Source: Candidatus Peregrinibacteria bacterium
Lineage (GTDB): Bacteria > Patescibacteriota > Gracilibacteria > UBA1369
Assembly (NCBI GenBank): GCA_003153355.1
Contig: PLYH01000001.1
Location: 414,431-478,430, forward strand
Direction of reading: 5' to 3'
Length of the DNA stretch: 64,000 nucleotides
The first letter of the stretch is position 1. Every line of letters begins with the position of its first letter. The notes under the pieces are model-generated. The model did not search any database. It was not told the DNA's origin and worked only from the letters and a program-made list of their open reading frames with translations. A program made the position numbers and the translations under genes. Shown here one piece after another: positions 29,199 to 38,650 of this stretch.

Positions 29199-30335
29199 TT
29201 ATTTATCAAGAATCGCCCTGAAAAAAGCGAAAAAAATCATCGAGAGTCCGATGAAAAGAAAATACAGGCTCACGATCGCCTTTTGCGGCATAAAAATATT
29301 CGTAAAATTATGTCCGGCCCACACATAAAAAATGTACGCATCGATAGACAGTCCGACAAGAACGAAAAATACGCCTGCCAAGAGCTGTTTTTCCATACTG
29401 ATTTTCTTCAGCCAGACCACAAAGCGGTCTTTCATATAATAATGCTGGAGCGAAGAAAAAAGCTTGATGATGAGTCCCATCTGAAAAATAAATACACCCA
29501 GAAGGCTGAACGTTAAGCCTAAAATCATCACATGAATATCCCAATAAATGCCGCCCAGACTGAACGGCCCGTTAAATTGCACCAGGGTAAGGACCGAACC
29601 GACGGCAAAGGCAAAAATGCCGGGGTAAATAAACAAAAAATTCGGCGCGTATAAAAGCATGAACTTTAAATGACGCCAGCCGTCCCGCCAGGTGTTCAAG
29701 TGCGGTTTCCGGTCGCGCTTATCCTTATAGAGTGTAATCGGGATTTCTTTAATTTTGAGCTTCAGCATTCCGGCTTTGATGATCATCTCTGAAGCGAACT
29801 CCATACCGTGCGCCTCCAGATGAAGCTTTTCAAAAGCAGCTTTGCTGATGCCGCGCATGCCGCAATTGCAGTCGGAAATTTTCGTCCCGAAAAAAAGATT
29901 CAATAAAAAAGTCAGGACTGGCGTACCCAGATAACGGTGCAAAAAAGGCATGGCTCCTTTTTGGATATGACCTTTCAATCGCGTGCCCATGACCAGATCA
30001 TAACCCTGACGCAAATATTCAACGAAGCCGTCGATTTCCTCAAAATTATAAGAATCGTCCGCGTCGCCCATAATCATATATTTGCCTTTTGCGGCGCTGA
30101 ATCCGGCAATAAGAGCGTTCCCGTAACCTTTTTCGGCACAATGAACAACCTTTGCCCCATGTTTTTCAGAAATTTTTACTGAATCGTCACTGGAACCGTT
30201 ATCCGCAACAATAACTTCTCCGCGGATATCCAGACGTTGAAAAGCCTTAAAAGCTTTCTCAAGAACAACCGGCAAAGTTTTTGCTTCATTCAGACAGGGA
30301 ATGACGATCGAAAATTCTGGAGATTCGTGATTCAT
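29199..30335 (-). CDS. Glycosyltransferase family 2 (dolichyl/polyprenyl-phosphate sugar transferase-like)
   Basis: FSIVIPCLNEAKTLPVVLEKAF, EVIVADNGSSDDSV, YMIMGDADDSYNFEEIDGFVEYL, C-terminal TM helices. Confidence 0.92.
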   Translation of the reverse strand: MNHESPEFSIVIPCLNEAKTLPVVLEKAFKAFQRLDIRGEVIVADNGSSDDSVKISEKHGAKVVHCAEKGYGNALIAGFSAAKGKYMIMGDADDSYNFEEIDGFVEYLRQGYDLVMGTRLKGHIQKGAMPFLHRYLGTPVLTFLLNLFFGTKISDCNCGMRGISKAAFEKLHLEAHGMEFASEMIIKAGMLKLKIKEIPITLYKDKRDRKPHLNTWRDGWRHLKFMLLYAPNFLFIYPGIFAFAVGSVLTLVQFNGPFSLGGIYWDIHVMILGLTFSLLGVFIFQMGLIIKLFSSLQHYYMKDRFVVWLKKISMEKQLLAGVFFVLVGLSIDAYIFYVWAGHNFTNIFMPQKAIVSLYFLFIGLSMIFFAFFRAILDK

Positions 30336-30754
30336 GATTTAATCTGAAAAGTAAACCATCTGTTCAAACTGAAGCTTACGACGTAAACAACGGCTGAAGC
30401 AATAATATTTGCATACAAATAGTAAAGATTCAAAAAATTCGTGGAAGCCCAGACAAATCCGTATTGAAGACAAAGTCCCACCAGACCGACGCCGAAAAAT
30501 TTTACGATCTGGAAAGAAGATTTTTGCCCGCTGGAAAAAACAAACCTTTTACTGATGAAAAAATTCAAAAAAATACCCGTCGAATAGGCAATAATCAGCG
30601 AAACAAGATGATAAATGTGAAGATATTCCGTAAAGACAAAAAGCAAAAATAAATAGAGCAGAAATGCGCTGCCTCCTGAAAAAAAATAGCGGAAAAATTG
30701 CACCCAGACATTACGGGTTTTCCCGATGAACAGATGCTGAAAAAAATCTTTCAA
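30332..30754 (-). CDS. GtrA-family membrane protein
   Basis: Four TMs; FFRYFFSGGSAFLLYLFLLFVFTEYLHIYHLVSLIIAYSTGIFLNFFISKRFVF; TGA stop overlaps the GT2 start (ATGA). Confidence 0.88.
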   Translation of the reverse strand: MKDFFQHLFIGKTRNVWVQFFRYFFSGGSAFLLYLFLLFVFTEYLHIYHLVSLIIAYSTGIFLNFFISKRFVFSSGQKSSFQIVKFFGVGLVGLCLQYGFVWASTNFLNLYYLYANIIASAVVYVVSFSLNRWFTFQIKS

Positions 30755-30825
30755 AACAGGGTGCTAAAGAAATCAAAATCATTTACACAGAATTCATTGG
30801 CAATTGCAAGTGCCGACAGTATACT

Positions 30826-31305
30826 ATGAGCGCTTATATATGTTGTAAATTTATGCAAAAACTCAAAAACTGGCTCAAAGAGAACGTCCTTTACATAGCG
30901 TGGCTCCAGGCAATTGTGGCCATGGCCGGCAGTCTGTTCTTCAGTGAAATTCTGCACTTTCCGCCTTGCGTACTCTGCTGGTACCAGCGCATCTGCATGT
31001 ATCCGCTCGTGATCATTTTGGCGGTGGGAATCGCAAAAAAAGACAAAAATGTTGCAGCCTATGCACTTCCGCTGAGTCTGATTGGCCTGGGCATTTCGAT
31101 TTACCATAACCTGCTTTACTACAACATCATTCCCGAAGCACTTGCCCCATGCACAGCCGGTGTTTCCTGCACGACCAAATTCATTGAATATTTCGGGTTC
31201 ATCACCATTCCGTTTTTATCAATGATGGGTTTTCTTCTGATCAACGCCTGTCTTATTTATTTTAAATTAGCCCATAAATCTTCCCAACATGAAAAAGGAA
31301 AGTAA
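30826..31305 (+). CDS. DsbB-like disulfide bond formation protein
   Basis: FPPCVLCWYQRICMYPLVIIL and ALAPCTAGVSCTTKF cysteine pairs in a four-TM protein. Confidence 0.9.
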   Translation: MSAYICCKFMQKLKNWLKENVLYIAWLQAIVAMAGSLFFSEILHFPPCVLCWYQRICMYPLVIILAVGIAKKDKNVAAYALPLSLIGLGISIYHNLLYYNIIPEALAPCTAGVSCTTKFIEYFGFITIPFLSMMGFLLINACLIYFKLAHKSSQHEKGK

Positions 31306-31987
31306 AAAACTTCTCTGGATCGGACTCGTTGTCGTTGTGATTATCGGCGGCGGAGTCTGGGCATATAATGCTAATCAGCAGCCTGTTGCAGTTACGCCGA
31401 CAGTTAACGGAAATTTACTGATCAACGCCAACAGCCACAGCACGGACCAGGGTACGAGAACTTATCCGGTGACCATCGTTGAGTTCGGTGACTACGAATG
31501 TCCGGCCTGCGGATACGCTGAACCGATCGTCGAAAAAATCCTGCCGGCTGATCCTCAAGTAAGATTGGTCTTCCGCAATTTCCCGTTGCCTCAACATCAA
31601 TTTGCGCTCATTGCAGCAGAAGCAGCAGAAGCGGCAGGAGCTCAAGGGAAATTCTGGGAAATGCATAATGCCATTTACGCCAACCAGGATGTCTGGACCA
31701 CTATGCAAACTCCGATGGATGCTTTTGTTGAAATGGCCAAGAAACTCAACCTGGACGTCGCTAAATTCACTGCAGACGTAAACAGCAACAAATACGCTGA
31801 CATCATCACCAAAGACCGCCAGGACGGCATCACACTTGGCGTTGACTCAACTCCGACCTTCTACATCAACGGCAGACAATATCTCGGCGGATTGGATTAC
31901 AACACCATGCAGCTTGCAATTCAGGATGCGATGGCTCCTTCGGCAACTCAGCAGACAGGATCAACCCAGGCATCGACGCAGCAATAA
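31289..31987 (+). CDS. DsbA/BdbD-like thiol-disulfide oxidoreductase
   Basis: N-terminal TM, TIVEFGDYECPACGYAEPIVEKIL (CPAC active site), GVDSTPTFYINGRQYLGG. Confidence 0.92.
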   Translation: MKKESKKLLWIGLVVVVIIGGGVWAYNANQQPVAVTPTVNGNLLINANSHSTDQGTRTYPVTIVEFGDYECPACGYAEPIVEKILPADPQVRLVFRNFPLPQHQFALIAAEAAEAAGAQGKFWEMHNAIYANQDVWTTMQTPMDAFVEMAKKLNLDVAKFTADVNSNKYADIITKDRQDGITLGVDSTPTFYINGRQYLGGLDYNTMQLAIQDAMAPSATQQTGSTQASTQQ

Positions 31988-32000
31988 ATCTGTTCAAATA

Positions 32001-32032
32001 AAAAGAGCTCCTTCATCGGGAGCTCTTTTTTA
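32001..32032 (+). terminator. Rho-independent terminator after dsbA-like gene
   Basis: AAAGAGCTCC-TTCATC-GGGAGCTCTTTTTT. Confidence 0.85.
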
Positions 32033-32045
32033 TATATAAATTTAA

Positions 32046-32972
32046 TTATTGAAACATTCCCTGCTGGACTTGGAAAACCCCGTTGGTTTTGGTTGCATCC
32101 GCACTCACGGCCATAAAGTAACCGCTGCTTTCATCAATAAATTTTGCTTCCCAAATCTCCAGCCCCTGGGTATTTTTATACAAACGGTAAAGAGCTGTGA
32201 CGTTTTTGGAATTCGCGAAATAAGTATCAAGTTCTCCCATCAGTGATTTGTCGGCAAGTAGGTTATCGACAAAATTTTTGAAAAGCAAAATCGGAAGATT
32301 ATAACTTTGCTGCGGAGTCGTCACACTCTCATTCCAGGTCTTCAGAACGCCGTTATTATCAAAACAAGACGCCTTAAAATCTTCCTGGGCATGATACGGT
32401 CCGCTGAAAGTCATCGAACATTTTGCATCACTAAGTAACGGCCATTGAAAATAAAAATCGGAGATTTTTGCTTCACCGTCCCAGGTCACAGCTTTCTGCT
32501 GGGCCTGAAAATAAGAACTGTTGATGTAGGTCACACCCTCATTATTTGTGACAAGCCAGTTATGGGTATCATTCAGGCTTTGTGTCACCAGTCCGTTCGT
32601 CACAGGATTACCCAAAGAAGCACTGGCTGTATTGATGGAGATGACGGAACCAGGAGAATTTCCCGGAGTCAGCAGGCTGCAGTAAACATATGAGTAGGTA
32701 TATTTGTAAGCCACTCGGCACCACGAGCCCATAACCTGAAGCACATTGACCATATCGCCCTTATTATAATGTCCGATAAGCGTTCCGCTCATTGAAGGCA
32801 TGGAACGGATATTGGAATTAATGTTGGCCATGTAGGTTCCGGGGGTAAAAGCGGCAAAAACCGTTGCCGGAAGCATGACCACAGCCACTGCCGCTGTAAA
32901 AAACTTTTTCATATGACGAAAATTACCGAATAAACTCATCCTCATTGTAGAGAATGGTGTCAGATTTTTCAA
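32046..32972 (-). CDS. Secreted protein with SH3b-like domain
   Basis: Signal peptide then ANINSNIRSMPSMSGTLIGHYNKGDMVNVLQVMGSWCRVAY (bacterial SH3). Confidence 0.75.
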   Translation of the reverse strand: MKNLTPFSTMRMSLFGNFRHMKKFFTAAVAVVMLPATVFAAFTPGTYMANINSNIRSMPSMSGTLIGHYNKGDMVNVLQVMGSWCRVAYKYTYSYVYCSLLTPGNSPGSVISINTASASLGNPVTNGLVTQSLNDTHNWLVTNNEGVTYINSSYFQAQQKAVTWDGEAKISDFYFQWPLLSDAKCSMTFSGPYHAQEDFKASCFDNNGVLKTWNESVTTPQQSYNLPILLFKNFVDNLLADKSLMGELDTYFANSKNVTALYRLYKNTQGLEIWEAKFIDESSGYFMAVSADATKTNGVFQVQQGMFQ

Positions 32973-32992
32973 CTTTCCGTCGTGATACTGAA

Positions 32993-34762
32993 CTATTCGA
33001 TAAGTAAAAATCCTTCAAAATGAGCCTCTCCCGCTGACACTGCCTCTGTCGTAAATGCGGCTCCGGTTAAAGGTTTTAAATAAGATTTCACTTTATCGTA
33101 ATCGCTGCTGCTTTGTGAATCGGCTGGCGAGCCCAGATGCGCCAGCTGAACTATTTTATCCAGGTACCCGACGAAAGTTGCCGGACTCATATACATGACT
33201 CCGGACTTTAAACCGCCGAGTTGCGAGGTAACATGCTGAAAATTCTGATCATCGCTGACTTTCTGCGCGGTTTGATAATTCTGATCAAAATTTGGTTCAA
33301 GGGCCAAAAAGGCGAGCTTGTCACCGGTAACGCCATACCAAAATTCAACGGGCTGGGTCAAAAACAATTGCAGCGTAGCCAGATTGCTGTTCTGGGAATT
33401 CAGCTTGTCCAGATGCAGACGGACCACATAAGCCTGACCTCCGGCCACGGTCACCGCTTCGTTCGTAAAAAGTCCCGGAGAATCGGGGATCTTTGCATCA
33501 ATATCTTTCAGAAGCACATCAACAATAATTTTCAGTTTGCCCATAACTTTGTTCGCCGCATCAGGATGATTGCCCACGTCGGCATAGAAGGCAAACGAAG
33601 GAACGATCGAATCGTCGTGATGAATATTCAGCGCAACTCCCTGGTCAAAAAGCGGCATAAAATCGTTGTCAAAATCCAGACCGATCTGTGTAAAGGATTG
33701 TTTCAGCTGGGTCAGACCGTCATTGAAGCTTTTAACCCCGCTCCAGTTCTGAAAATCTTCATTGATGACTTTTTCCAGATTATACGTTTCAAAATAGGCC
33801 ATCACCGAATTCCCGGGAACTCTTGAATAAAGATAAGGCTGATGGCTCGGAAGATTTGAAAAATTCTGTTCCATGGTTTTCATTTTCTCTTCATCTCCAT
33901 ATGCCGCTCCGTAAAAATGGATACCATTATCTTCGGCCTGTGCGGAAAACATTTCCCCCTGAATGGCTTCAATAAGATTGCCGGAAGGCAACTGTCCGAA
34001 AGCCTGTTCAAACTGGGTTCTTGAAGTCGGATCCTGATGCAAAACATTCAAAATGCCCTGAACGTTGATATACGCAAAAGCGACGGATGGTTTCAATTGC
34101 TGGAGCGTGCGCTGGTACGTCGCATCCGCTATTAATGAAGGTTGTGCGGATTTTTGCCGATCCAAAGCGCCTTTTAAAATATCGGCATCATTGGTAATCA
34201 AAAGAAGATCATTGACCCGGGCCATGTATTGGCTGCCGGAAGTTTTGGAAAGAACCGGAGTGCCGTTGTAGTCCTGCTGAGTAAATGAACCGCCCTGAAG
34301 CAAATCGGTAAAAATCGCATCCATTTTTGATGGGTCCTGCAAAGGCACGAAAACATAAACATCAGGCTTGGTCTGTTTTGAAGGCGTTCCTTCAATCCCA
34401 ACAAACAAACGGACGTTAGGACCGATGGCCGGGACAATATCTTTTTGATAATCCAGATTATAAGTCGTCAGATCTTTATCAAATCCCTGAATAACATTCT
34501 GGCTGAAATTCTGCTGATCATCTGAAGGAAATTTTTTGAGAAGATTGTTGAACGCATCCTGCTGCTGCTGATTGCCGGCGCCAAGTTCAAAAACCACAAA
34601 AGTCGTCTGGGGAAGAAAAGCCTCGGCTTTAAGACCCTGCGGACTCATGAACGCCGAGGGCACTCCGGAATCGGCCTGCTGGCAGCCTGCCAAAAAAACG
34701 CTCAACAAAAAAGCACCGGCAAAAATTGAAGATTTCCGGAACAAATGTCGAACAACAGACAT
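32993..34762 (-). CDS. DUF3352-like lipoprotein
   Basis: Lipobox FLAGC; FLPQTTFVVFELG...PDVYVFVPLQDPSKMDAIFTDLL...NDLLLITNDADILKGALD. Confidence 0.78.
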   Translation of the reverse strand: MSVVRHLFRKSSIFAGAFLLSVFLAGCQQADSGVPSAFMSPQGLKAEAFLPQTTFVVFELGAGNQQQQDAFNNLLKKFPSDDQQNFSQNVIQGFDKDLTTYNLDYQKDIVPAIGPNVRLFVGIEGTPSKQTKPDVYVFVPLQDPSKMDAIFTDLLQGGSFTQQDYNGTPVLSKTSGSQYMARVNDLLLITNDADILKGALDRQKSAQPSLIADATYQRTLQQLKPSVAFAYINVQGILNVLHQDPTSRTQFEQAFGQLPSGNLIEAIQGEMFSAQAEDNGIHFYGAAYGDEEKMKTMEQNFSNLPSHQPYLYSRVPGNSVMAYFETYNLEKVINEDFQNWSGVKSFNDGLTQLKQSFTQIGLDFDNDFMPLFDQGVALNIHHDDSIVPSFAFYADVGNHPDAANKVMGKLKIIVDVLLKDIDAKIPDSPGLFTNEAVTVAGGQAYVVRLHLDKLNSQNSNLATLQLFLTQPVEFWYGVTGDKLAFLALEPNFDQNYQTAQKVSDDQNFQHVTSQLGGLKSGVMYMSPATFVGYLDKIVQLAHLGSPADSQSSSDYDKVKSYLKPLTGAAFTTEAVSAGEAHFEGFLLIE

Positions 34763-34793
34763 AAACGAAAGTTAGAATCTGTGAAAAATATGG

Positions 34794-34976
34794 CTATTTC
34801 GCAGCCTTTTTGGTGTCTTTACGTTTGTGATCCAACGTATCGCGGCACTGACCGCAATGCTTTCGCAAGACTTTCACAATATTTTCATTGTTCTTCTTGT
34901 TGTAAGCCGTGATGTAGTTGCCGCGGTTGCATTGAGAACAATACCAGGTGGCGAACTGACTTTTTCCTTTAGCCAT
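34794..34976 (-). CDS. rpmG: Ribosomal protein L33-like (bL33)
   Basis: Two CxxC pairs with L33 spacing: WYCSQCNRGNYITAYNKKNNENIVKVLRKHCGQCRDTLDHKRK. Confidence 0.75.
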   Translation of the reverse strand: MAKGKSQFATWYCSQCNRGNYITAYNKKNNENIVKVLRKHCGQCRDTLDHKRKDTKKAAK

Positions 34977-35052
34977 AATACTTAATAAAGAAGCTATGCC
35001 ATGATAGCCAAAATTGGCTTGAAGTCAACAGGTTTTATCAAAATCTGACCCT

Positions 35053-35787
35053 CTAGCGCTTGTCCTTGGTGCGGTAATAGATCAAACAAATGACAAAAAC
35101 GGCTAAAACCAGCAAAAAAGCGCAGAAAATCACAAAATAAACGTTCCAAATCCCCGCATCGAAAGGTTGAAAAAGATCGGTTTGAAACTTTAAGGAATTG
35201 GGGAGTTGTTGAGAATCAATTTGCTGTTGAAAATAGGCTTGCTGCTGGGACGCCGCGAGTTGTTGTGAATCCGGAAAAGGCTGATCTGAGGCAGAAATTG
35301 ATTGTTCAGAAGAATCATTCCTGGAATCTGAAAAATTCAGCGCGGTTCCCTGCCATTGAACTTCAGAAAGATCACGGCGGCCGTTGTTATAAACACTTAC
35401 GGTCGTGCGTTCAAAAGAAACTTCAACCGCTTTCTGCGGAGAAAAATTAAAATAAAAACTTGCTATACAGCCGTCTTGGGGATTCAAACCGCCGCCGCCA
35501 ATAGCCAGACCAAAAACAACTCTATGATTGTCTTGCTGAGGAGAAACCAAATGAAAAATATTGGGATTATTTTGACCAAAACTTCCGCAAAGTTCGGCAT
35601 GGTCGAATTGCCATTGCCCTGGAATAACGAGGTCAAAAGCGATGCCCAAAAACTTCTGTGGCAAATGATTCGCAATCACGTCCAAACGTAACAGATTAGA
35701 CGGCTGCGAAGCAGTTGCTTGCCGGGCACCGCGCGCAGCGTGGTCGGGCGGAGTAAATTCCGGATGAAGAGAAATTTGTGGAGTCAT
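35053..35787 (-). CDS. Hypothetical protein with cohesin-like region and C-terminal TM anchor
   Basis: LGIAFDLVIPGQWQFDHAEL...GCIASFYFNFSPQKAVEVSFERTTVSVYNNGRRDL resembles a cohesin fold; C-terminal VYFVIFCAFLLVLAVFVICLIYYRTKDKR. Confidence 0.55.
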   Translation of the reverse strand: MTPQISLHPEFTPPDHAARGARQATASQPSNLLRLDVIANHLPQKFLGIAFDLVIPGQWQFDHAELCGSFGQNNPNIFHLVSPQQDNHRVVFGLAIGGGGLNPQDGCIASFYFNFSPQKAVEVSFERTTVSVYNNGRRDLSEVQWQGTALNFSDSRNDSSEQSISASDQPFPDSQQLAASQQQAYFQQQIDSQQLPNSLKFQTDLFQPFDAGIWNVYFVIFCAFLLVLAVFVICLIYYRTKDKR

Positions 35788-35839
35788 AAAACAGGAGGAT
35801 GCCGCCCGGTATTTTTAAGAACCGGGCGGCGGTTAATAA

Positions 35840-37375
35840 TTAAGATGAATACGTTCGCGCAAAATTTGCGCCAAGATCAATGAGATCGCTGCCGTCAATG
35901 CGACCGTCATAGGTCGTATCAAGGAGCGGAGCAAAATCCTGATCGGCATCGGTCTCTGCAAAATGCTGGGCTAAAAGCTCAAGATCTCTTCCGTCAACGC
36001 GGTCGGAACGGTTATTATCGCCTTTCAGTCCCCGGTCATCATGACCGGCCGTCTCTGCGGGAACACCTTCCGCAGAACCCTGAACTGCGGTTACCCGATA
36101 AACATAATTTGTCGAAGGAATGATGAAACCGCCGTGCTGAACACCATCGGCATCGGTAAAGGTCGTCTGCGTTGTTTCAGCAATCTGTTGGAGCTGTCCA
36201 TGCGCGTCTTTGCGGTACACGCGGTATTTGTCCGCGCCCGCCACCGCGCCCCAGGTAAGTACGATGCTGTATCTTTGCGGACCAGGCGCAGCGCTAAAAT
36301 TTACGACTGCCGGAAGCTGACTTTGTTGTGCATTCAGCGAAACCGGATTAAATTGCGTCTGAATATCAGCAGAAGTGGAAGCCAAAAAGCTTGTATTCGC
36401 TGCTTGAACCGCAGTAGCCGAACTTTGCAAAACATCGAACTGAATCTGGAATAAATCACCGTTACCATTCACGCCGGTTTTTGGTTGAACAGTTCTTGCA
36501 TCAGCAATCAAAAGCGTACCTGGCTGGCCGTTTTGCAGATCGGACTGAAACGAAGTTGAAACCGTTCCGTTTTCGCTCAGAAAAGATTGCTCCGAAGCCG
36601 ATTCATAATGCAAGACCGCCGGATCGTAGGTAATTTCAAATCCGTACGCAAAAAGATTCTGCGCGTTGGAAACTTTCGAAGTAAGAGTCAGAACACTCCC
36701 GGTTTGTAACGTTGAAGAGCTCGCCGCAAAATCAACGGTCGCATTTTGTGAAGATGCGCCTCCTGAACTGCCGTTTGCTTTACTGTTCACGGCTCCGGGT
36801 GTTCCAAGAATCGCCGTTCCATTGGAAGATTTTGCTCCTGAACCCCCCGTCGAACTCGCCCAGTTTGTTGCAACATCGGCTGTCACCGAAGGATCGATGC
36901 GTTCCATCGTCGCATGCTGCGTCGTATTTCCGGCATACCACGGACCGGCTGAACCGTTGACCGTATCAATAAGCTGGCCCGTAGAATCATACATTTTCAA
37001 GGAATCGCCGCCGTTAATTAAAGAAGTATGAATGATCGCATCGGCGGTAATATTGCTGACCGCGGATTCATGATCTTCAATCAAAAAATATCCATGCGCG
37101 GAAATAGTTCCCGACAAAATTTTATAATTGGAAGTCGTATGTCCCGGATCAATATGCCAGTTGCTTAGATCAAGGGCCTGGTTCGAATTATTATAGAGTT
37201 CAATCCATTCATCCGTTGATGAATCAGCCGAACCGGCCCAGGCAATTTCATTGATCACGACCTGTCCTGGTGCGGCGGCAGCGCGGGCAACACTCAAAAT
37301 CGAAGGACTCAAAACCGTCGCAAACACAAAGCCCGTCGTCATCAGCATAATTCGTAATCGATTTTTTTGTTTCAT
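35840..37375 (-). CDS. Secreted lamin-tail-domain / cohesin-like / FN3 / dockerin-like protein
   Basis: Signal peptide from MKQKNRL (37375); VVINEIAWAGSADSSTDEWIELYNNSNQALDLSNW (LTD); ATVDFAASSSTLQTGSVLTLTSKV (cohesin-like); C-terminal GDNNRSDRVDGRDLELLAQHF...TTYDGRIDGSDLIDLGANF (dockerin-like). Confidence 0.82.
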   Translation of the reverse strand: MKQKNRLRIMLMTTGFVFATVLSPSILSVARAAAAPGQVVINEIAWAGSADSSTDEWIELYNNSNQALDLSNWHIDPGHTTSNYKILSGTISAHGYFLIEDHESAVSNITADAIIHTSLINGGDSLKMYDSTGQLIDTVNGSAGPWYAGNTTQHATMERIDPSVTADVATNWASSTGGSGAKSSNGTAILGTPGAVNSKANGSSGGASSQNATVDFAASSSTLQTGSVLTLTSKVSNAQNLFAYGFEITYDPAVLHYESASEQSFLSENGTVSTSFQSDLQNGQPGTLLIADARTVQPKTGVNGNGDLFQIQFDVLQSSATAVQAANTSFLASTSADIQTQFNPVSLNAQQSQLPAVVNFSAAPGPQRYSIVLTWGAVAGADKYRVYRKDAHGQLQQIAETTQTTFTDADGVQHGGFIIPSTNYVYRVTAVQGSAEGVPAETAGHDDRGLKGDNNRSDRVDGRDLELLAQHFAETDADQDFAPLLDTTYDGRIDGSDLIDLGANFARTYSS

Positions 37376-37532
37376 GTTGGTTTGATGAAAAAATAAGCAC
37401 TTCCGGCCGAAAGTGCTCCCAACATTACTCCCCGAAGATGAAAACCTTTTAAATTTTTTGTTAAAAATTGCGGTAAAGTTGCAATTTGGTTTTCCTATGC
37501 TAATATTTGCAGGCATTTTGACAAATCAATAA

Positions 37533-37608
37533 GCCGCAGTAGCTCAGACGGTAGAGCGCATCCATGGTAAGGATGAGGTCTCGGGTTCGATTCCCGACTG
37601 TGGCTCCA
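37533..37608 (+). tRNA. tRNA-Thr (anticodon GGT), 3' CCA encoded
   Basis: GCCGCAG/CTGTGGC acceptor, CATCC-ATGGTAA-GGATG anticodon arm, CGGGTTCGATTCCCG T-arm. Confidence 0.95.
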
Positions 37609-37621
37609 TTTTAAAAAATTC

Positions 37622-38650
37622 ATGCCCAAAATCACCATTAACGGCAAAGAATACGATTTTGAAAACGGCGACGATCTTAAAAGACTGATGCAGGCAGCCG
37701 GAAAAAACGCTGACGGTTCTTCAAAAATTTCCATCATCGGCAATCCCGATATTAAAGTCTCCACTGACAAAAATATTTTAAAAATGTATGGTATGGACAT
37801 GAACAACCTTGAATCTCCAAAAGACGGCGACCAGTTTGAAACCATGCCTACCGGAAAAAACGATGCATCAAACGGCTCTGCGAGCGGCAAATCATTTGGA
37901 GGAAGCTCATTCAGCGGATCTTCGGATTCATCGTTCAGTTCGGGAACATCCGATGAGGATATCCAAAAACTTTTCAAAAAAAGCAACGGCACCAGATGGA
38001 TCACATGGGTTGTTGTTCTTCTTTGCATCGGAGGTTTTGTCGGAATGTTTTTTGCCATCGGCGGAATTACCCAGAGCTGGGAAGAAACCTACGCGCTCAG
38101 CGGCGATCCGACGCATTTTGACCCCATCGCTTCGGTGAACGAAATGCGCTCGCATTTTGATCCGACCGCCAAACTCAGTTCCATCGAAATGGATTACGTG
38201 GGAGCCGACGGCACCATGGACCTCACCGCAAAATATAATGCCAACACCACGTACAAATTTTATCGCGAAGTGCCGACGCCAAAAGACGCTCCTCCTGTCG
38301 GTGCCGGCGGGTCAGCGGCCGGAAAATGGTACGAACCTGTGGAAGCCGATGTCTACCAGCCGGGCCAATGGCGTCACGTCAGTAAAATGGGCGGAGGCGT
38401 GAACGCCGAATACGACTACAGTAATAAAGGTATCGATTTGAACCGCGACGACCCTACGGCAACTCCGGATACTTTCATTGACGATCCAAAATGCTCCATC
38501 AAAGATTTCTGGAAAATAGCGAACCAAAAAGGCGCTCCTGCAGGTTCAGTGGCAACCATCAATTATGACGACAGCGGTTATGGATTTTCCATTTCAAACA
38601 CGGACGTAAATCTGCAGTTCAACAAAGACTGCACTCTCAACACCAACTAA
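37622..38650 (+). CDS. Hypothetical membrane-anchored protein
   Basis: 342 aa, Ser/Gly-rich segment then TM (WITWVVVLLCIGGFVGMFFAIGG). Confidence 0.7.
   Translation: MPKITINGKEYDFENGDDLKRLMQAAGKNADGSSKISIIGNPDIKVSTDKNILKMYGMDMNNLESPKDGDQFETMPTGKNDASNGSASGKSFGGSSFSGSSDSSFSSGTSDEDIQKLFKKSNGTRWITWVVVLLCIGGFVGMFFAIGGITQSWEETYALSGDPTHFDPIASVNEMRSHFDPTAKLSSIEMDYVGADGTMDLTAKYNANTTYKFYREVPTPKDAPPVGAGGSAAGKWYEPVEADVYQPGQWRHVSKMGGGVNAEYDYSNKGIDLNRDDPTATPDTFIDDPKCSIKDFWKIANQKGAPAGSVATINYDDSGYGFSISNTDVNLQFNKDCTLNTN

Noticed and set aside
30332-30335. UGA recoding (code 25, as in Gracilibacteria/Absconditabacteria)
   Set aside because: TGA acts as a stop in the GtrA-type gene (ATGA overlap with GT2) and genes read normally under the standard code.
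33221-33826. 201-aa plus-strand ORF opposite the DUF3352-like gene
   Set aside because: Antisense shadow of a clear lipoprotein gene.
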